Positions 27,617 through 37,203 of a stretch of 64,000 nt of DNA are shown here, one piece after another (within the stretch, counting starts at the first letter, position 1; the number at the start of each line of letters is the position of its first letter). The notes under the pieces are model-generated. The model was not told the DNA's origin. It was given only the letters and a program-made list of their open reading frames with translations, and did no database searches. This DNA is from Rhizobium phaseoli (lineage in GTDB: Bacteria; Pseudomonadota; Alphaproteobacteria; Rhizobiales; Rhizobiaceae): assembly GCF_003985125.1 (NCBI RefSeq), contig NZ_ML133570.1:62001-126000 (forward strand), in the 5' to 3' direction. Made by a program: the position numbers and the translations under genes.

Positions 27617-28183
27617 ATGACATTAACGGGGACCGGCATACGCCGCATGCGCCTGCTGCGTGGCATCAAGCAGCAACACCTCGCCGAACTTCTCGGCGTC
27701 AACCAGGCGACCGTTTCGCGCTGGGAGCGAGATCAACTTGCCCTCTCGCCGCAGCAAGCCGTCAAGCTGGAACGAATTTTCGCCGCGCCGCACCATGCCG
27801 CGGCCGATGCAGCCTTGAAACGGCTGGTCGAGGATTCCCTCCGGCCTGTGCATCTGATCTGCGACAGCACCCACCGGCTGCTGTCCGCCTCTCGTCCGCG
27901 GCAGGCGGAATGGCGCGCACCGATCGGCGCTTTTCTCGGCCGCTCTCTTTTCTCCTACGCTTCCGCCGAGATCGCCGCCGCCGAACAGTCGCTGGAGGCA
28001 TGCGGCTGGCATGAGGGCAGGCTCATGTCGTTGACATTCGATACCGGCGCCAACGGCAATGCGCGCCTGCCGATTGCCGCCGGCCGCGTCACCTGGGAAC
28101 GGATCATGCTTTCCGACGGCAGCGCCGGGCGCCTCGTCACGACCGTCACCGAGCCTGCAGCTTTCCTGCACGCTCATGCATAA
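27617..28183 (+). CDS. XRE-family transcriptional regulator
   Basis: A 188-residue protein whose N-terminal 60 residues are a helix-turn-helix: RRMRLLRGIKQQHLAELLG, then VNQATVSRWERDQLALSPQQ. The remaining 125 residues form an unassigned sensor-like domain (HLICDSTHRLLSASRPRQAEW and onward), possibly PAS-like. I start at 27617 with GAGACGGGACAG upstream; an in-frame ATG at 27587 is the alternative. Only 66 bases separate it from the epimerase gene, so it may control that gene. Confidence 0.85.
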   Translation: MTLTGTGIRRMRLLRGIKQQHLAELLGVNQATVSRWERDQLALSPQQAVKLERIFAAPHHAAADAALKRLVEDSLRPVHLICDSTHRLLSASRPRQAEWRAPIGAFLGRSLFSYASAEIAAAEQSLEACGWHEGRLMSLTFDTGANGNARLPIAAGRVTWERIMLSDGSAGRLVTTVTEPAAFLHAHA

Positions 28184-28249
28184 TTTATGCGTTGCCCGGA
28201 AATCCCGGTCTCAATAGCCTCCGCCGCGGAAACGGTCTGGAGAAATGCG

Positions 28250-29233
28250 ATGACGATATTGGTGACGGGAAGCGCCGGCCATCTCGGCGAGGCGCTGATG
28301 CGCGTCCTGAAGGCGAAAGGCCGATCGGTGCGCGGCGTCGACATCAAGCCTTCGGATTTCACCGACGCGGTCGGCTCCATCGGCGACCGCGCCTTCGTCC
28401 GGCGGGCGATGTCCGGCATCAGCCGCGTCATCCATGCCGCCACGCTGCACAAGCCGCATGTGGCAACCCACGGCAATCGCGACTTCCTCGACACCAATGT
28501 CGGCGGCACGCTGAACCTGCTTGAAGAAGCGGCCGCCGCGGGCGTCGCAAGCTTCGTCTTTACCAGCACCACCAGCACCTTCGGCGCGGCGTTGACGCCG
28601 GTGGCCGGCGAACCGGCGGCTTGGGTCACCGAGGACGTGTGGCCGGTCGCGAAGAATATCTACGGCGTGACGAAACTCTCTGCCGAAGCTCTGTGCGAGC
28701 TCTTCGCCCGTAAGTTCGGACTGCCGGTTATCGTCCTGAGGACTTCGCGCTTCTTTCCCGAAAGTGACGACGATCCCGATATCCGCAATGTCTATTCGGC
28801 GGACAATGCCCAAGCCAATGAATTGCTCCATCGCCGCGTCGATATCGAGGATGTGGTCGGCGCCCACCTGCTGGCGCTCGAAAGGGCGCGTTCGATCGGC
28901 TTCAGCCGCTACATCATCTCGGCCACAACGCCCTTTTCACCGGCCGATTGCGCTGACCTCAGGCGCGATGCGCCTGCGGCCGTCGGGCGGCTCTTTCCCG
29001 GAGCGCGCGCCCTCTATGCCGAACGCAGCTGGAAGATGTTTCCGGCTCTCGACCGCGTCTACGTCAATGAGCGCGCACGGCGCGAACTCGGCTGGCAGCC
29101 GCGCTATGATTTCCGCTTCGTGCTCGATTGCCTGCGCGAAAAACGCGAATGGCGCAGCCCATTGTCGCTCGCGGTCGGCGCCAAAGGTTACCACGAAGAA
29201 ATTTTCGCCGAAGGCCCCTATCCGGTCGACTAG
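28250..29233 (+). CDS. NAD-dependent epimerase/dehydratase family protein
   Basis: An extended short-chain dehydrogenase (327 aa). The NAD loop is LVTGSAGHLGEAL, the Ser/Thr block FTSTTSTFGAAL, and the catalytic pair sits in YGVTKLSAEALC. The C-terminal domain (YVNERARRELGWQPRYDF) is standard for sugar epimerases. GGAGAAA precedes ATG 28250; in-frame residues from 28187 are leader. Substrate unknown. The stop is immediately followed by a 5'-truncated phytase-like remnant, which marks an old junction. Confidence 0.85.
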   Translation: MTILVTGSAGHLGEALMRVLKAKGRSVRGVDIKPSDFTDAVGSIGDRAFVRRAMSGISRVIHAATLHKPHVATHGNRDFLDTNVGGTLNLLEEAAAAGVASFVFTSTTSTFGAALTPVAGEPAAWVTEDVWPVAKNIYGVTKLSAEALCELFARKFGLPVIVLRTSRFFPESDDDPDIRNVYSADNAQANELLHRRVDIEDVVGAHLLALERARSIGFSRYIISATTPFSPADCADLRRDAPAAVGRLFPGARALYAERSWKMFPALDRVYVNERARRELGWQPRYDFRFVLDCLREKREWRSPLSLAVGAKGYHEEIFAEGPYPVD

Positions 29234-29241
29234 GGCGCTGA

Positions 29242-29724
29242 ATCGCCGAGGCGAGAAAAGCGTCATCCCGCGACAGCGGCAACGGCCAGGGCGTAAAGGG
29301 CGATACCTCGCTCTACCGTAAGGTCAATATCGTCGATCTCTCCGCCGCGACCGATATCGCCGGCAGCGATTTCGACGCCGACAAGCCGATCGCACCGAAA
29401 GGGGTCGTCGATCTCTCGCTGACGCCGGCGACGCTGACGCCCTTCATCGATCTCAATGACAAGGCCGATCTCGCCCGCTTCGGCCTGCACAACGGTGCGC
29501 CGAACGACAAGAACGACCTGTCTGAAAAATGGGAAGCCATGGGGCTTGCAAGCGTTCTCGATCCGAACCTGCCGGATGACTATTTCCTGTTCGTCGCCAA
29601 TGACAACGACTTCCTGACTCAGGATGGTTTCCAGGAGGGCGCAGCCTATAAGGCGGAAGGCGGCGCCGACGTCGACACCATGTTCCAGGTGTTCCAGGTC
29701 ACCCTTCCCGGCTTGAAGAAGTAG
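29242..29724 (+). pseudogene. 5'-truncated remnant of esterase-like/phytase-like exported protein
   Basis: The frame is open from 29242 to the TAG at 29722-29724 but has no start codon in its conserved part; the first ATG (29539) is far inside. The translation (YRKVNIVDLSAAT, LTPFIDLNDKADLARFGLHN, LPDDYFLFVANDNDFLTQDG) matches, from memory, the C-terminal third of the esterase-like activity of phytase family, normally 400 or more residues with a signal peptide. The N-terminal part is missing, apparently lost where the epimerase gene now ends at 29233. A non-functional remnant is the best reading; translation from an internal start cannot be excluded. Confidence 0.7.
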
Positions 29725-29814
29725 TCGCACCTGCTGAAAAAGGCGGACGCGTAAGCCGCGTTCGCCTGTCGATCTGGATGCCTTCGCCGGCAATGGAGAG
29801 AAAGTGCGATCCAC

Positions 29815-29965
29815 GACGACCGATGGATGTTTACGATCCTGGGCGCCTACAAACGTAGGTGGGCACCGTGTGTCCAGGCCCACGGGCCTGGCCAGGGACA
29901 GCTCCCTTTGGATCGAGTATGGCCCCAGGGATTGTGGTTCCTGTCGAGAGGCGCAGACCGCATCG
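29815..29965 (-). ncRNA. ssrS: 6S RNA (SsrS), RNA polymerase-binding regulator
   Basis: On the minus strand, downstream of zapA, the sequence folds as a long closed rod. The 5' strand GATG-CGGTC-TGCGCC pairs with GGCGCC, GGATCG and CATC near the 3' end. Internal segments TCTCGACAGGAACCACAATC, CTCGATCCAAAGGGAGC and GGTGCCCACCTACG match my recollection of alphaproteobacterial 6S RNA. A TATATA -10 box at 29974-29969 puts the 5' end near 29963. The RNA mimics an open promoter to bind sigma-70 holoenzyme. Ends are approximate. Location after zapA is the canonical one, but ygfA, its usual downstream partner, is elsewhere. Confidence 0.85.
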
Positions 29966-30031
29966 CGATATATAAGGTCGTTTGCGCCGACGCGCCAGTG
30001 GCGACGGCGGCCCGCGCCGATTTAATTGAGA

Positions 30032-30409
30032 TCAGTTGAGCTCCGGGGCGGAGCGGCCGTTCAGCTTGTCGGTGATGCCGCGGATGCGGCTCGACACTTC
30101 GCCGAGCGCCGCCGCCAGCGTTTCCTCGGTGCGGGCGGTCGCGGCAAGCACGGTGTCGCGGTTGCCGCGCAGCGACTCGAGCTCGGATTCCAGGCCCGCG
30201 ATGCGGCGCGTCAGCTCGGCAATCTCATCCATGATCATGATGCCGGCCATGACGGTGATCCTGAGATCGCCGATTTCGCCGAACTGACCCTTGAGATGGC
30301 CGACATAGCGGTCGAAACGGGTAGCGAGGTCGGTCAGATGATCCTCCTGCCCTTCCTCGCAGGCCATGCGATAGGCCTTGCCGTCGATCGTTACCGTTAC
30401 CTGCGCCAT
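30032..30409 (-). CDS. zapA: ZapA-like cell division protein
   Basis: A 125-residue ZapA-family protein that bundles FtsZ filaments at midcell. The start MAQVTVTIDGKAYRMACEEG is the ZapA fold, followed by HLTDLATRFDRYVGHLK and VMAGIMIMDEIAEL; the C-terminal two thirds is a coiled coil (LTRRIAGLESELESLRG). AGAGAG precedes the ATG. It follows the DUF4164 gene by 16 bases on the same strand, and 6S RNA lies downstream, all on the minus strand. Confidence 0.93.
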   Translation of the reverse strand: MAQVTVTIDGKAYRMACEEGQEDHLTDLATRFDRYVGHLKGQFGEIGDLRITVMAGIMIMDEIAELTRRIAGLESELESLRGNRDTVLAATARTEETLAAALGEVSSRIRGITDKLNGRSAPELN

Positions 30410-30425
30410 GCTAAAACTCTCTTTA

Positions 30426-30701
30426 TCAGCGATCCAGAACCGCGCGGATCGTCTCCATGGCCGTCACCAGCCGCCGCGAGACCTCGCGATTGACCTCTTC
30501 CAGCCGGTTGGCACGGAATTCAGCCTGGTCGAGCTCCTGCGCCAGCCGGGAGCGGTCAGCATGCACGCGCCGCACCTCGCCCTCGATCTCCCCCTGTTCG
30601 CGCTGCCGCTCGATACGCATGTCGACGGCGTTTTCGAGGCTCGAAATCGCCTGTCTCAGCTCGTTGAGCGCTGCTTCCATGGTTTTGCCTGTGGGCGTCA
30701 T
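30426..30701 (-). CDS. DUF4164 coiled-coil protein upstream of zapA
   Basis: A 91-residue, almost entirely coiled-coil protein (ALNELRQAISSLENAVDMR, RSRLAQELDQAEFRANRL). Small proteins of this kind regularly precede zapA in rhizobia and are annotated DUF4164. By analogy with ZapB, which is a coiled coil partner of ZapA in E. coli, a division role is a reasonable guess. Two starts are possible, 30701 (MTPTGKTMEAAL) and 30680 (MEAAL); the second has no better ribosome site, so I keep the longer. Confidence 0.82.
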   Translation of the reverse strand: MTPTGKTMEAALNELRQAISSLENAVDMRIERQREQGEIEGEVRRVHADRSRLAQELDQAEFRANRLEEVNREVSRRLVTAMETIRAVLDR

Positions 30702-31033
30702 GCCTTCCGATTCCCGCGCAGGATCTGCGAATCGGCACTCCGCGCCGATCCTGTGAGTTCAAAAGGATATGCAGCTCGCCGACGGCCCGTCAATAAATCC
30801 CCGCACCCGTCCGCCGGCCTATCTTGTGGATGAGCGTTTTATCGGTGCCTGTCGCATAAGATTTGTCATTTGTATAATCGCACGAACAAATGTCAAAAAT
30901 CGCCGCAACTCCGCCGGATTCGGCCCGCCATTTATTGACTCGCCCGTCTTAACTGCTATGTCTCTGCCGCTTTCATTCGATGGTCTTGGAGGCTCGAGGC
31001 CATCCCCCGACACTCGGAGCTTGCGGAAAAGCC
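30702..31033. promoter_or_regulatory. Divergent promoter region between zapA operon and tkt (332 bp)
   Basis: No gene. An 11-of-12 inverted repeat, TTTGTCATTTGT (30862-30873) and ACAAATGTCAAA (30886-30897), flanks TATAAT (30873-30878); it looks like an operator over a promoter. On the minus strand it supplies TTGACA facing the DUF4164-zapA side. A rhizobial-type tkt promoter follows: ATTGAC (30934-30939), 16 bases, CTATGT (30956-30961), giving a leader of about 65 bases. Confidence 0.5.
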
Positions 31034-33007
31034 ATGACCTCTCCCGAACAAAACGACCGGATGGCGAATGCGATCCGTTTCCTCGCCATGGACGCCGTTG
31101 AAAAGGCGAATTCCGGCCACCCCGGCATGCCGATGGGCATGGCCGACGTGGCAACGGTCCTGTTCACCAAATATCTGCGCTTCGACCCGAAGAAGCCGCA
31201 CTGGCCGAACCGTGACCGCTTCGTGCTGTCGGCCGGCCATGGCTCGATGCTACTCTACTCGCTGCTCTATTTGACCGGTTATCCCGACATGACGGTCGAG
31301 GACCTGAAGCAGTTCCGCCAGATCGGTTCCAAGACCGCCGGCCATCCGGAATATGGCCACGCGACCGGCATCGAAACCACGACGGGCCCGCTCGGCCAGG
31401 GCATCGCCAACGCCGTCGGCATGGCGATTGCCGAACGCAAGCTGCGCGATGAATTCGGTGCTGATCTGCAGGACCACTATACCTACGTCATCAATGGCGA
31501 TGGTTGCCTGATGGAAGGCATCAGCCATGAAGCGATCGCGCTTGCCGGCCACCTGAAGCTGAATAAGCTGATCCTCTTTTGGGACAACAATTCGATCACC
31601 ATCGACGGCGCCGTCTCGCTGTCGGATTCGACCGACCAGATCGCCCGCTTCAAGGCCGTCCACTGGAACACCATCGAGATCGACGGCCACGATCAGGCTG
31701 CCATCGCCGATGCGATCGAGGCCGCCCACAAGTCCGATCGCCCGACCTTCATCGCCTGCAAGACGGTCATCGGCTTCGGTGCTCCGAACAAGGCCGGCAG
31801 CCACAAGGTGCACGGCAGCCCGCTCGGCGCCGATGAAATCGCCGCGACCCGCAAGGCTCTGAACTGGGATTACGAGCCCTTCGTCGTCCCTTCCGACGTT
31901 CTCGAAGCATGGCGTGCAGCCGGCACCCGCTCCGACAATATCGTCAAGGCATGGGAAGAAACTCTTTCCAAGTCGCCGGCCAGAGCGGAATTCTCCCGCC
32001 GTATGGCAGGCGAACTGCCGGAAGGCTTCGACGCGGCGATCACCGACTACAAGAAGAAACTCGCCGAGACCAAACCGACCGTCGCCACCCGCAAGGCGTC
32101 CGAGGATGCGCTCGAAATCATCAACGGCTTCCTGCCGGAGACGCTCGGCGGCTCCGCCGACCTGACGCCGTCGAACAACACCAAGACCAGCCAGATGGTC
32201 TCGATCACCCCGACGGATTTCAAGGGTCGTTACATGCACTGGGGCATCCGCGAGCACGGCATGGCCTCTGCCATGAACGGTATCTCGCTGCACGGCGGCC
32301 TCATTCCCTACGGCGGCGGCTTCATGATCTTCTCGGATTATTGCCGCCCGCCGATCCGCCTCTCGGCGCTGATGGGCATTCGTGTCATCCACGTCCTGAC
32401 GCATGACTCGATCGGCGTTGGCGAAGACGGCCCGACCCACCAGCCGGTCGAGCAGATCGCCGGCCTGCGTGCCGTCCCGAACCTGCAGGTCTTCCGTCCG
32501 GCCGACGCCGTCGAGACGGCGGAATGCTGGCAGATCGCCATCAAGAGCAAGAACCGTCCGTCCGCGCTGGCGCTCACCCGCCAGAACCTGACGACCGTCC
32601 GCACCGAGTATAATGAGAAGAATCTCTGCGAACTCGGCGCCTATACGCTCGCCGGCAACGCCGATGCCAAGGTGACGATCTTCGCTTCCGGTTCCGAGGT
32701 CGAAATCGCCGTCGCCGCCCGCGCCACGCTCGAAGCCAAGGGGGTTTCGGTGCGCGTCGTGTCGGTGCCCTGCACAGAACTGTTCTTCGAGCAGCCGGAC
32801 GCCTATCGCAAGGATGTTCTCGGCAACTCGCCGGTCAAGATCGCCGTCGAAGCCGCCGTGCGCGAAGGCTGGGACGCGTTCATCGGACCGGAAGGCAGCT
32901 TCATCGGCATGAAGGGCTTCGGCGCCTCCGGCCCGGTCAAGGACGTTTACAAGCATTTCGGCATCACCGCCGACGCCGTCGTTGCGGCTGCGGAAGCAAA
33001 GCTTTAA
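31034..33007 (+). CDS. tkt: Transketolase
   Basis: Thiamine diphosphate enzyme (657 aa) moving two-carbon units between sugar phosphates in the pentose phosphate and Calvin-type pathways. Landmarks in order: [32 protein letters not shown], the ThDP motif [13 protein letters not shown] with [24 protein letters not shown], the glutamate-bearing [14 protein letters not shown], and [19 protein letters not shown] 31034 is right for the family; codons from 30980 are leader. It starts a run of carbon-metabolism genes and is followed by gap after 81 bases. Confidence 0.97.
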   Translation: MTSPEQNDRMANAIRFLAMDAVEKANSGHPGMPMGMADVATVLFTKYLRFDPKKPHWPNRDRFVLSAGHGSMLLYSLLYLTGYPDMTVEDLKQFRQIGSKTAGHPEYGHATGIETTTGPLGQGIANAVGMAIAERKLRDEFGADLQDHYTYVINGDGCLMEGISHEAIALAGHLKLNKLILFWDNNSITIDGAVSLSDSTDQIARFKAVHWNTIEIDGHDQAAIADAIEAAHKSDRPTFIACKTVIGFGAPNKAGSHKVHGSPLGADEIAATRKALNWDYEPFVVPSDVLEAWRAAGTRSDNIVKAWEETLSKSPARAEFSRRMAGELPEGFDAAITDYKKKLAETKPTVATRKASEDALEIINGFLPETLGGSADLTPSNNTKTSQMVSITPTDFKGRYMHWGIREHGMASAMNGISLHGGLIPYGGGFMIFSDYCRPPIRLSALMGIRVIHVLTHDSIGVGEDGPTHQPVEQIAGLRAVPNLQVFRPADAVETAECWQIAIKSKNRPSALALTRQNLTTVRTEYNEKNLCELGAYTLAGNADAKVTIFASGSEVEIAVAARATLEAKGVSVRVVSVPCTELFFEQPDAYRKDVLGNSPVKIAVEAAVREGWDAFIGPEGSFIGMKGFGASGPVKDVYKHFGITADAVVAAAEAKL

Positions 33008-33088
33008 AGAGGGCGCCTTGAGGCGCTCTCCATCTCCTCAATTCCAGGCCCTCTCCATCGGGCTCTATTCTATCGGGAGTGAATGCAC

Positions 33089-34099
33089 ATGACAGTCAAG
33101 GTTGCCATCAATGGTTTCGGCCGCATCGGCCGTAACGTCCTCCGCGCTATCGTCGAATCCGGCCGGACCGACATCGAAGTCGTCGCCATCAACGACCTCG
33201 GCCCGGTCGAGACCAACGCCCACCTGCTGCGCTACGACTCGATCCACGGCAAGTTCCCCGCAAACGTCAAGGTCGAAGGCGACACGATCACCGTCGGCAA
33301 CGGCAAGCCGATCAAGGTCACGGCGATCAAGGATCCGGCAACGCTTCCGCACCGCGAACTCGGCGTCGACATTGCCATGGAATGCACCGGCATATTCACT
33401 GCCCGCGACAAGGCCGCCGCCCATCTGACGGCCGGCGCCAAGCGCGTCATCGTCTCGGCTCCTGCCGACGGCGCCGACCTGACCGTCGTCTTCGGCGTCA
33501 ACCATGACCAGCTCACCAAGGAGCACATGGTCATCTCCAACGCCTCCTGCACCACCAACTGCCTGGTGCCGGTTGTCAAGGTCCTCGATGATGCCGTCGG
33601 CATCGACCACGGCTTCATGACGACCATCCACTCCTACACCGGCGACCAGCCGACGCTCGACACGATGCACAAGGACCTGTATCGCGCCCGCGCAGCTGCC
33701 CTCTCCATGATCCCTACCTCGACGGGCGCCGCCAAGGCCGTTGGTCTCGTGCTGCCGCACCTCAAGGGCAAGCTCGACGGCACCTCGATCCGCGTTCCCA
33801 CCCCGAACGTTTCGGTGGTCGACTTCAAGTTCGTCTCCAAGAAGGCGACCACGGTCGGCGAAATCAACGAAGCCATCAAGGCCGCCTCCAACGGCGCGCT
33901 GAAGGGCATCCTCGGCTACACCGACGAGCCGCTCGTCTCCCGCGACTTCAACCACGACAGCCACTCCTCGATCTTCGCGACCGATCAGACGAAGGTCATG
34001 GAAGGCAACTTCGTGCGCATTCTGTCCTGGTACGACAACGAGTGGGGCTTCTCCAGCCGCATGTCGGACACGGCCGTTGCCTTCGCCAAGCTGATCTGA
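33089..34099 (+). CDS. gap: Glyceraldehyde-3-phosphate dehydrogenase
   Basis: Type I GAPDH (336 aa), oxidising glyceraldehyde 3-phosphate to 1,3-bisphosphoglycerate. NAD loop [13 protein letters not shown] at the N-terminus, active-site Cys in [14 protein letters not shown], catalytic His in [11 protein letters not shown], and the C-terminal [13 protein letters not shown]. Two ATGs lie in frame at 33083 and 33089; GGGAG at 33075-33079 is correctly spaced only for the second. It follows tkt and precedes a strong terminator at 34126-34149, so tkt-gap is one unit. Confidence 0.97.
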   Translation: MTVKVAINGFGRIGRNVLRAIVESGRTDIEVVAINDLGPVETNAHLLRYDSIHGKFPANVKVEGDTITVGNGKPIKVTAIKDPATLPHRELGVDIAMECTGIFTARDKAAAHLTAGAKRVIVSAPADGADLTVVFGVNHDQLTKEHMVISNASCTTNCLVPVVKVLDDAVGIDHGFMTTIHSYTGDQPTLDTMHKDLYRARAAALSMIPTSTGAAKAVGLVLPHLKGKLDGTSIRVPTPNVSVVDFKFVSKKATTVGEINEAIKAASNGALKGILGYTDEPLVSRDFNHDSHSSIFATDQTKVMEGNFVRILSWYDNEWGFSSRMSDTAVAFAKLI

Positions 34100-34125
34100 G
34101 AGTCTGACGAACGACCAATCGCAAG

Positions 34126-34149
34126 CGGCCCGGGAAACCGGGCCGTTTT
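34126..34149 (+). terminator. Rho-independent terminator after gap
   Basis: CGGCCCGG (34126-34133), loop GAAA, CCGGGCCG (34138-34145), then TTTT. A perfect 8-bp GC stem with a stable tetraloop. Confidence 0.93.
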
Positions 34150-34242
34150 GTTATAGGCACCGCCCCGGATCAATTGCGAAAATCTGCTATGGTGCACCAA
34201 GCCCTGAGCCGCATTGCCGGCCGGGCAGATAGGGAGAGATGG

Positions 34243-34557
34243 ATGGATTACTTTACCGTTGAGATCGCTGGCCGCGCCATTGCCAGCTTTCGCTCGAAAA
34301 ACCATGAGGAAGCGACGCATTTCTTCGAGGCGGAGGATTTTCGCGACGACCTGACCATCCTCGAATCCGAAGGCAAGCCGCTCTGGGACCGCAAGGCAGC
34401 GCTCAGCCTGCGCAAGGCGACCGACGAGGAAGCCAGTGAAGTCGAGCACGCCTATGAATTCGATGACGATCCGCAACGGACCATCGACGACGAATTCGTC
34501 GTTTTCCTGGTTCCGGTCGAGGATCTGACCGACGAGAGCGAAGACGCCGAGGACTGA
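34243..34557 (+). CDS. Conserved hypothetical acidic protein
   Basis: A 104-residue soluble protein, not recognised. GGGAG at 34232-34236 is well placed for ATG 34243 (MDYFTVEIAGRAIASF); in-frame residues from 34174 are probably leader. The C-terminal third is very acidic (EVEHAYEFDDDP, DLTDESEDAED). No signal peptide, membrane helix or known motif. It lies alone after the gap terminator. Codon use matches its neighbours, so it should be a real gene. Confidence 0.65.
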   Translation: MDYFTVEIAGRAIASFRSKNHEEATHFFEAEDFRDDLTILESEGKPLWDRKAALSLRKATDEEASEVEHAYEFDDDPQRTIDDEFVVFLVPVEDLTDESEDAED

Positions 34558-34700
34558 CGGTCGCTCTACATCGTTTCCGGCTTTGAAAACCGCTTCGAAG
34601 CGAAAGGTCGGTGTGACCGCAATGATGGAATCGCAGGTTGGCAATCCGTTGGCCAAACGTGATAGATTGAGCGATGTTAAGATCCAAGCGGAGGCGATCA

Positions 34701-34880
34701 ATGGCAGAGGCGCAAAAACGCTTGTCCCAGACCACCCTCAAGCGGCGGCGGCGGTTTCATCGGAAGCGGGACGTCCGACCTGCTGTGCTGGCGAAGGCTG
34801 ATCGGCTGGTGATCCGGGTTGCCGCGGCCATCGGCCTTTCGTTTCTCGCCGTTATCATACTTCAGGCAGTGTTGGGATAG
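34701..34880 (+). CDS. Small basic single-pass membrane protein
   Basis: A 59-residue protein: a very basic N-terminal half (QKRLSQTTLKRRRRFHRKRD) and one C-terminal hydrophobic helix (AAAIGLSFLAVIILQAVLG), so a tail-anchored membrane peptide with a cytoplasmic basic head is predicted. GGAGG at 34690-34694 sits six bases before ATG 34701. Function unknown. It stands alone, with a 378-bp gap downstream. Confidence 0.6.
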   Translation: MAEAQKRLSQTTLKRRRRFHRKRDVRPAVLAKADRLVIRVAAAIGLSFLAVIILQAVLG

Positions 34881-35258
34881 CGCCGATCCGCGGCTGTAAT
34901 CCCTTCGTTCCCATCATTGGACAAGACGAAAGGGCCGCGTGAAAGCAGAAGCGTGCCCTATCCTGTCGCGGTTGCGGATACCCGCAGGAAAAATCGATCT
35001 TCCTGCCTTTCGCCCTGCTCTCGCCTGATTTTCCTATACATTCTTTATAGAGAATTTCTCCCGTAGCATTTCCGTGTCGGTCGCCGTCCGGTGGCTGTTC
35101 AGCAGCATGATGCAGCACGAGACGAGGTTAAGCCGCAAGGCCTACCCTTCTCTGCCGTTTTGCCGTTTACTGGATCGACGCGCGTGGTGGAGGGTGGAAA
35201 TAGACGGATCGGCCGGGGGTGGCCGTATCCGCGAGGCAGTCGATGGAAAGGGGCGGGC
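34881..35258. other. Gap before antiporter gene (378 bp), no gene seen
   Basis: No coding sequence with a ribosome site is visible; the in-frame extension of the antiporter frame back to 35091 looks non-coding. A short AT-rich inverted repeat, CTATA at about 35033 and TATAG about 12 bases later, may mark the promoter. If so, the antiporter mRNA has a leader of about 200 bases, long enough to hold a regulatory structure, but I recognise no riboswitch class. Confidence 0.4.
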
Positions 35259-37133
35259 ATGGAAGCGTTCTATATCGTGGTGCTGGTTGCGACAGCGCTC
35301 GTGCTTCTAGCTGCTTTTTCGAGCCTGCTCGCTTTCCGCTTCGGCGCGCCGCTGCTGCTGCTGTTCCTGATGATCGGCCTTGCCGCCGGCGTCGATGGCC
35401 TCGGCATCGAGTTCAGCAACAACTACCTGGCCTATATTCTCGGCTCCATCGCGCTCGCCGTCATCCTGTTCGATTCCGGCTTCGGCACACCGATGCAGGC
35501 CTTTCGGCTGGCGGCCGTGCCTTCTCTCACGCTCGCCTCGGTCGGCGTGTTGATCACTGCCTCACTCTTTGCCGTCGCCGCCATGTGGCTGTTGAACTTC
35601 ACCTGGCTGGAAGGTCTGCTGCTCGGCTCGATCGTGGCGTCGACGGACGCCGCCGCCGTCTTCTTCCTGCTGCGCATCGGCGGCATCAATATCCGTGACA
35701 AGGTGCGCTCGACGCTCGAAGTCGAATCCGGCACCAACGATCCGATGGCGATCTTTCTCACCATTGCCCTCGTCGAAGTGCTGGCGAGCGGCGAACGCTA
35801 TGCCGGCATCAACATCAGCATGCTCGCCATGTTCGTGCAGCAGATGGGGCTCGGCGTGATCCTCGGCCTGCTCGGCGGCATGATGATCGTGCTGATCGTC
35901 AGCAGGCTCGATACCGATCGCGGCTTGACGCCGATCTTCGTGCTGGCGCTCGCCCTGCTCGTCTTCTCCTTCACCGGCGCGGTCGGCGGCAGCGGCTTCC
36001 TCGCCGTCTACGTCGCCGGCATCTATGCCGGAAACCGCAAGATGCAGGCAATCGGCACCATCAAGCGCTTTCAGGACGGCATGACCTGGCTGGCACAGAT
36101 CATCATGTTCCTGGTGCTCGGCCTGCTCGCCACGCCGTCGCAATTCCCGGTGATCATCGTGCCGGCCATCCTGCTTGCCCTCTTCCTGATCTTCGTCGCC
36201 CGGCCGCTCGCCGTCTGGCTGTCGCTGCTTCCCTTCGACTACACGCAGCAGGAAATCGGCTTCGTCGCCTGGGTCGGTCTGCGCGGCGCCGTCTCCATCC
36301 TGCTTGCCATCATGCCGATCCTCGGCAAGCTGGAAAACGGCCAGATCTTCTTCAACACCGCCTTCATCATCGTGCTGGTCTCCCTGCTGGTGCAAGGCTG
36401 GACAATCAAACCCGTCGCCAAAAAGCTCGGCCTCATCATCCCCCCACGCATCGGTGCCGTCGACAAGGTCGAGGTCGATCTGCCGGGTGCTGCCAACCAC
36501 GAACTGCTCTCCTATCGCGTCATCAAGGATAGTCCGGTGCTGCGCGGCGAGCGCATTCCGCGCTGGGCAACCCCCTCGCTTGTGATCCGCGACGGCAAAT
36601 CGATGCGCTATCAATATGCCGGGCGGCTGCGCGAGAACGATCTCGTCTATCTCTTCATCGTGCCGAGCTACTCCCGCCTGCTCGACCGGCTGTTCGCCAG
36701 CCGTGCGCCCGTGGACGAAGACGATGCCGAATTCTTTGGTGCCTTCGCCCTCTCGCCTGCCCGCCCCGCCGCCGATCTCGACGCCGCCTACGGTCCCGGC
36801 CTGCTCAACGAATCCGAGAAGGGCCTGACGATCGCCGAATTGATGCGCCAGCGCCTCGGCGGCAAGGCCGATTATGCCGACCGCGTCCGCCTTGGCTCGA
36901 TCATTCTCATCGTCCGCGATCTCGACGAGCACGACCACGTGACCTCAGTCGGCATGTCGCTCGAAGCGGTCGAACCGGCAATCACGCTGCCGATCTTCAT
37001 CAATCTCAAGGACATCATCCAGCGCATCCGCGACCGGCTGAAGGGACGCCGAAGCCACGAAGCGGCCACCTCCGAGGGCGCGGCCAAAGCATCGGCCGGA
37101 GGGGAGGAAGCCAGACGCGAAAACGGCCGTTGA
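35259..37133 (+). CDS. CvrA/NhaP2-type K+/H+ antiporter
   Basis: A 624-residue CPA1 cation/proton antiporter with about 12 helices, then a cytoplasmic TrkA-C-like domain (about residues 395-480) and a further C-terminal region. Transport-core motifs: [31 protein letters not shown] with the ion-binding Asp, and [16 protein letters not shown], whose acidic residues are essential in the family. ATG 35259 follows AAGGGG. Probably potassium efflux and volume control. It separates gap from pgk; the pgk promoter seems to lie just past its end. Confidence 0.93.
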   Translation: MEAFYIVVLVATALVLLAAFSSLLAFRFGAPLLLLFLMIGLAAGVDGLGIEFSNNYLAYILGSIALAVILFDSGFGTPMQAFRLAAVPSLTLASVGVLITASLFAVAAMWLLNFTWLEGLLLGSIVASTDAAAVFFLLRIGGINIRDKVRSTLEVESGTNDPMAIFLTIALVEVLASGERYAGINISMLAMFVQQMGLGVILGLLGGMMIVLIVSRLDTDRGLTPIFVLALALLVFSFTGAVGGSGFLAVYVAGIYAGNRKMQAIGTIKRFQDGMTWLAQIIMFLVLGLLATPSQFPVIIVPAILLALFLIFVARPLAVWLSLLPFDYTQQEIGFVAWVGLRGAVSILLAIMPILGKLENGQIFFNTAFIIVLVSLLVQGWTIKPVAKKLGLIIPPRIGAVDKVEVDLPGAANHELLSYRVIKDSPVLRGERIPRWATPSLVIRDGKSMRYQYAGRLRENDLVYLFIVPSYSRLLDRLFASRAPVDEDDAEFFGAFALSPARPAADLDAAYGPGLLNESEKGLTIAELMRQRLGGKADYADRVRLGSIILIVRDLDEHDHVTSVGMSLEAVEPAITLPIFINLKDIIQRIRDRLKGRRSHEAATSEGAAKASAGGEEARRENGR

Positions 37134-37137
37134 ACGC

Positions 37138-37165
37138 CTTGCGTCTGAAATGATCCTTGCTATGG
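37138..37165 (+). promoter_or_regulatory. Candidate pgk promoter
   Basis: CTTGCG (37138-37143), 16 bases, CTATGG (37160-37165), close to the rhizobial CTTGAC-N17-CTATAT pattern and of the same geometry as the tkt candidate. The predicted start near 37171 gives a leader of about 33 bases before the pgk ATG. Confidence 0.45.
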
Positions 37166-37203
37166 TCGGCGCAACTTCCGCCAACCAAGACTGGATCCTC
37201 CCC

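Noticed and set aside
31250-32956. 568-residue minus-strand open frame opposite tkt
   Set aside because: Shadow of transketolase produced by GC-rich codon use; composition is unlike a protein and nothing is recognisable.
33008-33031. Hairpin after tkt as a terminator
   Set aside because: The stem has a mismatch and no T run follows, so tkt and gap are more likely co-transcribed.
35562-36938. 458-residue minus-strand open frame opposite the antiporter
   Set aside because: Shadow of the antiporter gene; dominated by Asp, Glu and Gln runs.
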